A stretch of 64,000 nucleotides of DNA from Ephemerocybe angulata. Lineage: Eukaryota; Basidiomycota; Agaricomycetes; Agaricales; Psathyrellaceae. Below are positions 45,877 through 54,870 of the stretch, piece by piece. Below the pieces are notes generated by a model that was not told where the DNA came from, did no database searches, and saw only the letters and a program-made list of their open reading frames with translations. Positions within the stretch are counted from its first letter, which is position 1; every line of letters begins with the position of its first letter. The stretch is taken from assembly GCA_013368325.1 (NCBI GenBank), contig JAACJK010000067.1:1-64000 (forward strand), written 5' to 3'. A program made the position numbers and the translations under genes.

Positions 45877-46774
45877 ATTGAGGATATTTCGGAATCTATA
45901 GGGCCCCTGTGCCGACGTGCCGCTGCCTGGTTGATGAAACCTTGATGGCATTGCGTCTGAATAAAACATGATCTATTCGAGGCCCCAGGACCCCTCGAAT
46001 AGATGGACGAGCAACGAATAAACCCTGAATTGCCTTTTACGGACAGATTCAGTCCCACGACCATGCGGTATCGATCCTGCATTGCCTGGACTGAGTCCGA
46101 GTCTGCACTTCGTCCTTTCCTCCTTGCCCGCTTCCTGTCGATAGGCCAAAAGCTGCCAAGCTAGACCAGGGTACTGTCAGTGCCTCCCCTACCATCGCCA
46201 TCCAAGGTCAGTGGTAGTCGAGTAAGGTATATGCGCTTTTGGTCTTGGCGTGCAATCTTCTGGCCTCCAGCAATAACCAAAGCTCTAGCCTGGAGGGGAA
46301 GACCTTCATCTTCCTCCTCGGCCCATCAAGGCTTGAATCTGGGAGAATGGCGGCATTTGGAAACAAGCGCTGGAAGAAGAGGGCGTCTAATCGACTAGGA
46401 GGGATATTCCAAATCTATTGCGAATGTAATCACGATGGCCTTATGGTTTACTCCCCGAATATTTTTAATCCCTTTCAAAGTCCGATGATGCGACGTTTTA
46501 TTCCTGAATATCATATTTTCGTTATGGAAAGTCACCCAGTGTGGGGACTCCTATATAATCCTCTCATATTCTCCGGTCTCCCTCTATTCTGTCTTCCTTT
46601 CCCTTCTTCCTTTTTCCGGTCTTCAGGTTGAGCCTTCCTTCGGTTTCCCTTCATTCACAGGCGCTAGTCTCGCCTTTCTTCTGCTCAATCTCTCGTTGGT
46701 TTTAAGCTTTCCTTTCTTTCCATTTAAACCCTTTACTCTTCAAGTACTCGCCACAAGCCTCTCGTTCATTCACC
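45877..46774. other. Intergenic with hairpin; carbonic anhydrase promoter
   Basis: Contains a 12 bp perfect inverted repeat (45971-46004) and, nearer the next gene, a TATA box and a strongly pyrimidine-rich leader. The plus-strand frame at 46239-46631 has no motif and runs into the TATA/leader region, so I do not call it. Confidence 0.5.
45971..46004. repeat. 12 bp perfect inverted repeat with 10 nt loop
   Basis: Arms ATCTATTCGAGG and CCTCGAATAGAT are perfect complements. A further CGAATAGATTGAGG copy at 45868-45881 overlaps the stop of the preceding possible gene. Could be a small transposon remnant or a transcript-end structure. Confidence 0.7.
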
Positions 46775-46775
46775 A
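46552..46775 (+). promoter_or_regulatory. TATA box and pyrimidine-rich leader of carbonic anhydrase gene
   Basis: TATATAA at 46552-46558 lies about 220 bp upstream of the ATG and is followed by dense CT tracts (TCTCCCTCTATTCTGTC, CTTTCCCTTCTTCC) and a CACCATGG start context. TATA plus CT-rich leader is typical of strongly expressed basidiomycete genes. Confidence 0.6.
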
Positions 46776-48065
46776 TGGTTGCTTTTGGATTCCTCTTCGC
46801 CCTGGCGGCCGCCTCCTCGACTCTCGCCCACCCCATTCACCACCATCAGGATCGTGACCTCCGCATTGTCGGTAGCTCGATGTCAACCGTGTGGAAGCGA
46901 CAGGCTGTTCCTGGCAGTGAATTCTCGGTTCTCGTTGATGGAAACAAGGCTTTCAAAGATTCGACAGACTCTGCTCTGTTGAAGAAGCTGGCGGATGAGG
47001 GACAAGGTGCGTCTCTTCTCTCGTTCGTTTGAGTAAAGCTGACACCCGTGCAGCACCCCCTTTCATGTTCATTGGGTGCTCCGATAGCCGAGTGTCCGAA
47101 GGCACCGTCTTCCAGGCTAAGCCTGGCACTCTCTTTACCGAGCGCAACATTGCCAACCAGTTCCAGCCCACCGACCCTAATGCGTTAGTAAATCGTCATT
47201 TTCACTGGGAGCAGTTGTTGAACAATATCATAGGCAAGCTGTCCTCTCTTACGCTGTCGCCGAGCTAGGCGTGCAGCACGTTATTGTAATGGGACACTAT
47301 GGCTGTGGAGGCATCGCCGCGGCAATTGCATCCCCTCCCGCTTCAAGCGTTGATGCTGCCAATGGAGCAGTCCAGGCATGGATTGAACCTATCCGTGAAC
47401 AACTCCGAACCTCGACCCGGTAAGCTCTACCTCTAGTCACCTGCAATACCTTCTGACCTGTCACATTACTTCAGGACTGAAATTGTTGAGCTCCGCGAGA
47501 AGATCAAAGGCAGAACTGACGTCGAGGAGCCCGAAATCAGCGATCGTAGGTTTCCCTCATAGTTTGACTTTCAATTTGGACGCCAATTCATTCGTTTCAC
47601 CTCATTTCCAGCCGGATTCCGCGCCCTTGTTGAGGAGAACGTGAAGGCTGGAGTCAGCCGCATTGCTGCAAACAGCGTTATCGTTAACGTGCGTGATATA
47701 CTGATCCCCTCATAACAATCAGCCCTGAATCATCATGCTTACCTTACTTTTCATTCTTACAGCACTATGCAACGCTTGCTGGTGTCAAGGCATCGGAGCG
47801 TCGTGATGACCACGCCCCTCTCGGTGACGTCTTCATCCATGGCTGGGTTTACGATATCGAGAACGGTGAAGTTCGTGACCTCGGTATCTCTGTTGGTCCT
47901 CCCGGAAAGGCGATTCCTGCCCCGCCTTTCGCAGCTGTGGCCAAAGCTGCAGAGAAGACCACTGTCTCGCATGAGGCCCCCAAGGCTGAGCCTGTCCAAA
48001 GTGTTGAAGCTCGCTGCCAGGAGCAATGCAAGACGAAGAGAAGCTTCCTCCCGAGAGATCACTAA
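46775..48065 (+). CDS. Secreted beta-class carbonic anhydrase
   Basis: Zinc enzyme for CO2/bicarbonate interconversion. Exons 46775-47006, 47054-47183, 47234-47419, 47475-47545, 47612-47688 and 47763-48065 join in phase to 332 residues. A signal peptide is visible (MVAFGFLFALAAASSTLA), followed by a His-rich stretch and WKR/QA, a Kex2-like site near residue 42. Zinc ligands and dyad: GCSDSR (Cys86, Asp88, Arg90), MGHYGCGG (His142, Cys145); also TERNIANQF and APLGDVFIHGWVYDIENG. The C-terminus adds about 50 residues with an Ala/Lys linker, two cysteines (CQEQC) and a basic end. Most fungal beta-CAs are cytosolic or mitochondrial, so a secretory form stands out. Promoter has a TATA box. Confidence 0.93.
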
Positions 48066-49778
48066 GTGGGTTGGCTGTCCGAGGGGACCATCACCTAGGT
48101 GAAGTGCAAACAAGGCTGCTTCGAGCTGGCCGGGCGACGTGTAAATCACTTTCTTTTGTTGGGTTTGATTGTGGAGGGGAGGTTGGCGAGAGTTTCGGGT
48201 TTTAGGCTCTGTTGGGGTTTCAACGTATCATCTCATTGTATACTCGCCGAAGGAATGGATTCACTTTGCGGACATACTCGATGGACAGGGAACAGCCATG
48301 CGACCGTACTGCCCATGGAGCCAGGCGCCCTTTGGCACGTTCCTCGACTTGCTGACCCAGACCAAAATTGTCCGTCTGTATACTAGTAGTTCGTCGGATT
48401 ATGATCCTGAGAGAAGGGAAGGGGAAAGTAACTGCTTGCACCAATGGTTGCCTGACATGCTTTTTGAACAACGTATACATGACCGTTTGTGACCACTCTG
48501 TGTCCCTCAATATGCAATGGCGTCTCCACAAGACGCATTGAAGCCGCTCTCTATTGTGTCGCGGCACACGTGGATAGGGGTTTCGGAAGATGCCCAAGTT
48601 TTAAGCGCTGCTCGGCGCTTAGGTTCTGACCAAGGACAACGCCTTTGCTGGCACTATCAATGATGAATCGCTACCGCCAAGGCATTTCAAAAGAGGAATT
48701 TTAGTGATTCAATGAGTACATGTGGATATTATGATTGATTCATCTGGACACTCGACCAGCAATCGCAACGGGAGCCTCAAGGCACTATGCAACCTATTTC
48801 CGGGTATAATCCCTGGACACACCTGGCTGCCCGTGGATGTTCCAGGTGCATTACCTGACACCCGGAATTTCCAGGGATCGGAAATCCAGGGGTATCCAGG
48901 GGTATAATTTGGGGAACTCACTGTCCAGGTGTGTCCAGGGGCATGCCCCTGGGCGACTCCTGACATATCCAGGCATGTCCAAGGGCCTAATTCATAGGCA
49001 GGTAATCCAAGTAATCTCCATGACCGTGACGGGGATTTTCATATTTATATTTATGTAACACTCTTAAATCCTCGAACCCTCCATCTCAATCAATGTCCGA
49101 GGCTCGAGGTGATACACTCATAAGACACCACTTTCAGACTTGGATCTGACCCACTCACCGGTCCGTACTGGTGTCCAAGCACGAGTCCGCCAAGTTCGAT
49201 CGGACAGCGGAGTTCAATCGGGCGGTTATAAATTTCGACCGTCGGGAGATCGCCCTTCTCGATTGCAACACTCCTTCCTCCCTCCACCTTGTCAAGGTGC
49301 ACATCTATTCTCTTTGGGCCACTTTCACGCTTGGTGGGTCTAGGCGAGTTTTTATTTCATTGTACTAACATACAATCTAGCCGTTTAGGATGTGCGGGAC
49401 CCGGGTGGTGGAGGACGAGCGGCGGGCCCAAGGCGGGCCCCTCTGACTGGGGTGCACGACAGAGAAGGGACTCGGAATGTAAGAGCAGGTTGGGGTAACG
49501 AGTGAGGTGCGCATCTATCAGCCTGAAATCTACAGTGCAGTACTGACTTGCCTCAGATGTTTCACCATGGTCGTGCTACGGTGCCGTCAGTGCCGTGCTC
49601 GCTGTACCATCGAATCCATGGCGAGCTACGTATATGGTCTTGATCTGCCGTTCCATGTTAACAAGTGAGCTTTCCAGACATTTTGGCGCTGAGCGGGCCG
49701 CCATATACCCTCTCTACTCTCTCGCTGTCATCCAGGAATCGGATCGCGCTGCTCTCGCCGCTTGATTGCGAGGAGCCT
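48066..49778. other. 3' region of carbonic anhydrase, CCAGG-rich cluster, LTR insertion flank
   Basis: 48066-48700 is presumably the 3' UTR and spacer. 48800-48985 is a cluster of CCAGG/CCTGG words. 49000-49778 has only short open frames without motifs. The LTR element begins at 49779. Confidence 0.45.
48800..48985. repeat. CCAGG/CCTGG-rich low-complexity segment, left copy
   Basis: About a dozen CCAGG or CCTGG words in under 200 bp, including GGTATAATCCCTGG and TCCAGGGGTATCCAGGGG, with many short inverted pairs. A similar segment occurs at 52735-53045, on the other side of the LTR element, and the GGTATAATCCCTGG motif is there in inverse orientation. Confidence 0.65.
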
Positions 49779-50215
49779 TATAAAAGTATATGTGGGGAAG
49801 GAAGGTAACGGCACCGGAATACCGGAGAGACAAGAGTGGTAGCGCAGCAGAAAGAGTACCCGTTGGTCGAGGAAGAAGACGCTGGAAGGAAGAAACCCTT
49901 GTAATTCTCTGTAGACTACGGACAAGTAGCTACTGGTTAAATATGCGGTAAAACATAGGAGATATTGGTAAGAAATCTCACAAGAAGTTAAGAAGAATGG
50001 CGTATCAAAAGATATAGAACATAAGAAGCATAACAACTAACAAATAGAAGTGCAAAGAATAGCAGAAGTAATGATACATCAAAGGCGAAGTGAACCATGC
50101 CGCAGCCAGAAGCAAGTGCAGCATGTAATGACATCATCAAAGAGAGATGTCCCAAATAGGCAGAAAACACATGACCAGATAAGATAAGATAACATCGCAA
50201 TCACAGATTCCAACA
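49779..50215 (-). repeat. 3' LTR (element orientation)
   Basis: Left copy of the 437 bp direct repeat; it matches the right copy base for base as far as I can check by eye. The polypurine tract GAGGGGGAG (minus strand, 50216-50224) abuts it. Confidence 0.93.
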
Positions 50216-50400
50216 CTCCCCCTCAAGCCTAGCATTGTCTGGAAGACATAGCGACGTGCTTGGATGAAAATATAAGGGATGGAGATGTTATAAAGGGAAT
50301 AAAAAAGAAATCAGCAAGATCGGACCACCTGGTGTTGCTGCACGACAGGGGCAAGGAGACAGGGCCAAAAGTGACCACAAGTCAGGTGATTTTTGCTGAT

Positions 50401-50456
50401 AAATCGTGTAAGATCCAGCATAAGATCTGGATCTTATGCTGGATCTTACATGATTT
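50401..50456. repeat. 27 bp-arm hairpin in the element interior
   Basis: Arms of 27 bp around a 2 nt centre, with one mismatch near the base; the inner 19 bp (starting TAAGATCCAGCATAAG) are perfect. It lies downstream of gag in the element's non-coding 3' part. Confidence 0.9.
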
Positions 50457-50826
50457 GTAATGATCAGTCATGTGATCATGCAAGATAAGATAAAAAAAGA
50501 AAAGATAAGAAAGGCTCAGAGATATGCTCGAGCATGGACAAATGGGAGGATGGGAGATAGAAAATGAAGAAAATATGGAATGAATGGAGTCGAAGGAATG
50601 CTCCAGAACCGAATAACAAAATGAATACTCCCCCTCGAGTCCAGGAATGACAGAAGCGTGTATAATGAGGAACTTTCAACTTACGCTCTGAAAATAAAAC
50701 ACACGGCGGCATAGAAAAGCACAAAGCCGGTCAAAATAGGCCATGATAGGCACGTCAACACAAATGCCTGGAGCGAGTAAATCAGCAATCAACAGGTGTG
50801 GACAGGTCACACAGACTCCGGTGCGA

Positions 50827-51987
50827 TTAGGCAACTACGGACGTGGACAGAGATGCACAAACTCCAGAGCGATCAATATCAGCATCAACGGATGGCAAGG
50901 AAGCGCAATGCTCCATAAGGTCACTGACATCGATGGATTCAGGACGGGTGGCATGCCAGATAGCGAGGTCGGTCTCAAGCTCATCGGCAGCAATGGCAGA
51001 CCATGCAGAGGTCGCCTCCTCCTCAATCAACTCCACGATCACATCAGATCCGGCTGAGCCAGATGTCTGGGAATGCTGCACTGAGACAGAGGGATGGGAG
51101 GGAGGGGAATTATACAAGGCAGGTGGGGCTAAGGCGTCCACGGCCTGGGAAGCAGAGCCATCAGCATCAGAGCGAGGCTGCTTGGGAGAAGGGCAAACAG
51201 GCGACCAATGGCCTATGCCGCCACAATTGTGGCACTTGGAGTTTTCGGGATCAGACGCAGTCGATGCTGACCCGGAATCATTTCCACCACGGCCGCGGCC
51301 ACGACCTCGACGGTTACCAGATTGGGAAGTGGGGGTACCGGAGAAATTGGCATTGTCGGGCGATGCTGCACCAGAGACATGGGCAGTCTGGGAGCGGATG
51401 TACTGGAGAAGCTCGATGACGGAGAGAGATTTGGCATTGGAACCAGTGAGGCTGTTGAGCTGATTATGCAACTCGTAGCCATGACGAAGGCTGGTGCACA
51501 GACTTGACAGACGAGGAGGGATGGTAGAGATGATAGCATCAATGAAGTGCTGATCAGAGATATCGCTGTTGGCTCGGATGAGGGATTCCCGGAGGGTGCC
51601 TAGGTAATCGAGATGCTCGTTGATCTGGGACTCGTGGGTACACATGGTGGTGAACAGGTTGGCGACGGACTGAGCTTCGACCATGGAGTTGGAGACATTG
51701 TAGTCACACTTGAGGGCAGTGATGAGTTCGAAGGTAGTCATGTAGGAGATGTACCGTAGGTAGATAGAGTCGGGGATAAGACAAATGATGGCATTGAGCA
51801 GGTCGGCATCTGCAGCGATGGAATCAGCGGCAGAGGTGGGCTTGGAATCGAGGAGTGCGCCATATTTGGTGGAGATGGACTTGGAGGCGCGCACAACACG
51901 GCTGAGCCAGATTGGCCAGTTGGAGCCATCAGCGGATAGAGGGGTGATGCCATCAAGGGCTTTCTTGGCCTTGGATGTTGATGACAT
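50827..51987 (-). CDS. Retrotransposon Gag protein with zinc knuckle
   Basis: 386 residues from MSSTSKAKKALDG; the frame is open 40 codons further upstream, but the DDDM/MSSTS start is a better fit with copia Gag. UBN2-type Gag features: ITPLSADGSNWPIWLSRV near the start, FELITALKCDYNVSN, then a Gly/Arg-rich stretch NRRGRGRGRGG followed by a CX2CX4HX4C knuckle CHNCGGIGHWSPVC that binds nucleic acid, and an acidic Ser-rich tail. No frameshift signal or Pol frame follows the stop; the next 600 bp to the LTR are non-coding. Confidence 0.93.
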   Translation of the reverse strand: MSSTSKAKKALDGITPLSADGSNWPIWLSRVVRASKSISTKYGALLDSKPTSAADSIAADADLLNAIICLIPDSIYLRYISYMTTFELITALKCDYNVSNSMVEAQSVANLFTTMCTHESQINEHLDYLGTLRESLIRANSDISDQHFIDAIISTIPPRLSSLCTSLRHGYELHNQLNSLTGSNAKSLSVIELLQYIRSQTAHVSGAASPDNANFSGTPTSQSGNRRGRGRGRGGNDSGSASTASDPENSKCHNCGGIGHWSPVCPSPKQPRSDADGSASQAVDALAPPALYNSPPSHPSVSVQHSQTSGSAGSDVIVELIEEEATSAWSAIAADELETDLAIWHATRPESIDVSDLMEHCASLPSVDADIDRSGVCASLSTSVVA

Positions 51988-52120
51988 GTCGTCGTCGTGG
52001 AAGGTGTCGAGTGAGCTGGGAATTAGAGTACTGGGTGGAAAATGATGAGATAGGATGTCCAAGTAGAGTTGCGCAATAAGAGTATGCAGCAAACGAGGGT
52101 AGACCAAACGGGGTACGAGC

Positions 52121-52142
52121 TTAGAGCTCGGGGCTCATAACT
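52121..52142 (-). promoter_or_regulatory. Primer-binding site matching initiator tRNA-Met anticodon arm
   Basis: Directly inside the 5' LTR the minus strand reads AGTTATGAGCCCCGAGCTC. Its complement GGGCTCATAA is the anticodon stem-loop sequence of eukaryotic initiator tRNA-Met. Drosophila copia and Ty5 use such an internal half-tRNA primer, so this supports a copia-type element. Confidence 0.75.
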
Positions 52143-52579
52143 TATAAAAGTATATGTGGGGAAGGAAGGTAACGGCACCGGAATACCGGAGAGACAAGAG
52201 TGGTAGCGCAGCAGAAAGAGTACCCGTTGGTCGAGGAAGAAGACGCTGGAAGGAAGAAACCCTTGTAATTCTCTGTAGACTACGGACAAGTAGCTACTGG
52301 TTAAATATGCGGTAAAACATAGGAGATATTGGTAAGAAATCTCACAAGAAGTTAAGAAGAATGGCGTATCAAAAGATATAGAACATAAGAAGCATAACAA
52401 CTAACAAATAGAAGTGCAAAGAATAGCAGAAGTAATGATACATCAAAGGCGAAGTGAACCATGCCGCAGCCAGAAGCAAGTGCAGCATGTAATGACATCA
52501 TCAAAGAGAGATGTCCCAAATAGGCAGAAAACACATGACCAGATAAGATAAGATAACATCGCAATCACAGATTCCAACA
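52143..52579 (-). repeat. 5' LTR (element orientation)
   Basis: Right copy of the 437 bp direct repeat, beginning TGTTGGAAT on the minus strand. Followed on the plus strand by the AGCCT target duplication. Confidence 0.93.
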
Positions 52580-52734
52580 AGCCTATTGTATGTGCACTTC
52601 CCATTGATCTCATTCCACAAGTAGTATTACATCTGTAGCATTCTGAACCTACCTGTATACTGTATCGTAGCCGGCTGTATCCAATTCAATTGATTTTCAA
52701 TTTACCTGTCTTGTACACCGAAAATACTCGTCCG

Positions 52735-53045
52735 TTCCAGGTGTTCCGATTCCAGGAGCACCTATGGGTCCAAGAATCCCTGGAAAGTACAGGGAATACC
52801 CCATTCAGAGCCAGGTAAGAGCTACCCGTCAGAATCATGTATATTACTTGGTATTGACAGTGATTTACGATAGAAACTGTCCAGGGATTTCGGAAAATCC
52901 CCTGGGGATAATACCCGACAATCCCTGGACAGGGAACACCTGGCAAATCCAGGTGTTCCCTGTGCGTTCCAGGGAAAATCCGTGGGGTGCACGGGGAAAA
53001 CTCCTGTGTGCGCCGGGGATCTTGCCAGGGATTATACCTGGACAA
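52735..53045. repeat. CCAGG/CCTGG-rich low-complexity segment, right copy
   Basis: Dense CCAGG, CCTGG and GGGGATAATACCC-like words, many as local inverted pairs (for example CAGGGAACACCTGG facing CCAGGTGTTCCCTG). On the minus strand it starts GTCCAGGTATAATCCCTGG, matching the plus-strand left copy. Confidence 0.65.
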
Positions 53046-53385
53046 GAAGTTCATAGTGAGGATGGTGGCCGTGGAGGAGACCGATGACTTGGTAAACCAG
53101 ATCCCCTACGTGTTGAATATTATGCAAGTTTGCCGTATAATCAGGTAGTCCCAGCATCCCAATCAACCCGTCCAATGCTGCCTGTAAGGTGTGTGGCACA
53201 TCGCCTTGCCACACTGCTCCCGCCACAATAGCCCGAAGGGCAGGAAAGAAGGTGACCAAATGGACATGAAGAGAATCGCGATCGTGCCCTGGAGGAACCG
53301 GGTTCTGGTCCTCGGGACGTTCAAGCTCGTTTGTGAGGTCTGTGAGGGCTGCGATCGCGGTCTGGGCTGCCATAGCCTCTTCCAT
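53032..53385 (-). CDS. Hypothetical protein, 117 aa
   Basis: A minus-strand frame starting MEEAMAAQTAIAALTDL and containing HLVTFFPALRAIVAGAVW and TLQAALDGLIGMLGLPDY is helical and protein-like. It ends inside the CCAGG-rich repeat. A possible donor (CAG/GTATAA) sits at its end, so it may continue elsewhere. No family recognised; it could be a gene fragment associated with the repeat. Confidence 0.3.
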   Translation of the reverse strand: MEEAMAAQTAIAALTDLTNELERPEDQNPVPPGHDRDSLHVHLVTFFPALRAIVAGAVWQGDVPHTLQAALDGLIGMLGLPDYTANLHNIQHVGDLVYQVIGLLHGHHPHYELLVQV

Positions 53386-54870
53386 GGTGTATCTTCACGT
53401 CTCGGGTGCAGGCTGTTGTGGACCTGGGCCCATAAAGTCGTGTGGGTTAAACGAGGGGGGCTCGTTGGGTGAGGGGAAGAAAGGTAAACGGATATTTGGA
53501 ATTGGGAGGAGGTGTTTAGGCCAGCGACCTCGAAGGCCTGCCTCGGTGACTTCAAAGCTCCCTGGCACTGTGGCCTGTGTGATGAGTATAGTGGTGAATC
53601 TGTAGGCTTTTAGATGGTAAGATAGGTAATCCCGAGCTCAAAAAATGGCCTTAACGTACGCTGAATGTGCTGGGTATCTGGAGGGGATGGGTAGCATTCA
53701 ATTATTTCTATCCGATTTATACTCATCCGCCAGATAGGGGTACTACAATCGCGGCACAGGCACGACATCATTTCTTCCCATCGGCACTAGGAACGTCTGC
53801 CTGTCGATGTTTATTGCTGGCTGGCAGGAGAGAATGCTGAAGCCATCGGAGACGTTGATTTACCGAGAGGTCATAAACATGGATGGGGGAAGGGCGGTGA
53901 AGTTGAATATCAGCTGCGTAGTCGCATTATTACAACGCCGGACAGACACCCAGAGCGTCTGTCGGACTGGAAGGATGATGTATACAATAATGCTGTGGGG
54001 CTCTCGGAGCCAACTCGGAGCTGGGTCGCATGTTCTAAGACGGGTTCGTGCCAAGGGAGTCGTGCGACGGGGTGGCTCGAGTGAGTTCGGAAAATGCCGA
54101 GGCTTGAGGTCACCCAAAACAAACAAGGGCAAAGCCATCACTTGAATATCCTACGCCAAGCGGTGTTCCAAACTTCCTTCTGACCACCCCTCATCGATCC
54201 CACTCTGGGCGCTTATCTCGTCCATCGACTGCTTGCCTCCTCCGCAGCAACCTCGTTTATCCTGTCTTCGGCTCGATGGCCTCCCCTTGAGGGTGGTCTC
54301 GATTGTCTTTCTTCGATCTTGTATCGATGAGGGACTTTCGTGGTCCATCGTTCGCTCTGCGAACAGTAACAACTCGCACAATTGAGATGCATGTAATATC
54401 GATCTGGTTGATGCTCGTGGATATGTTGCGATGGGATCCATGTCGGGAGTGGGGTACACTCCAGGTGTCAAGGCACCGTTCCATTGTAACCACGAGTGTC
54501 CAAAATTCTGGGACCGTGTGCGCGACTTGCAAAAATGTAACATTATTTCATGTAATGCTTTTGCCTGTCACGACAAACTACCCGGTTACTCCAGCTCGAG
54601 TTCATCATCTCAGCATACAGCATTCGTTACCTTGGACAGTCGGGTCGAGACAGTTCGAACGAGGTGTACATGCTACTTGGGGAGAACTTGCGCTCAAACG
54701 ATGGGATGTTCACCACGTCATCGCTTATTATGCTCGCCGTGCTTTCCCCCTCTATTCGAACCTCTCCGTGTGAATGGCATGTGAATGTCCATTAGCGAGC
54801 TAACAAGCTTTTCTAGGATGGGCAATATTTCACGCATGCGATAACGAGCGATCTACCTTTAATCTCATGA
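53386..54870. other. Gene-poor stretch
   Basis: Only short open frames without motifs on either strand. It contains the downstream region of the GFA protein gene at its right end. Nothing else supported. Confidence 0.5.

Larger units (their letters stand above)
49779..52579 (-). mobile_element. Gag-only Ty1/copia-type LTR retrotransposon
   Basis: Two LTRs of 437 bp in direct orientation (49779-50215 and 52143-52579) look identical and bound a 1.9 kb interior with a Gag gene on the minus strand and no protease, integrase, reverse transcriptase or RNase H. A 5 bp target duplication AGCCT flanks it (49774-49778 and 52580-52584). In element orientation the LTR begins TGTTGGAAT, typical of copia, and ends TTTTATA. 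A primer-binding site and a polypurine tract are present, so it could move if a partner supplies Pol. Structure is that of TR-GAG elements. Identical LTRs mean a recent insertion. Confidence 0.93.

Noticed and set aside
46239..46631. 130-codon plus-strand frame
   Set aside because: It overlaps the TATA box and leader of the carbonic anhydrase gene and shows no motif.
50843..51463. 206-codon plus-strand frame in the LTR element
   Set aside because: Antisense shadow of gag; the zinc knuckle and UBN2 features are on the minus strand.
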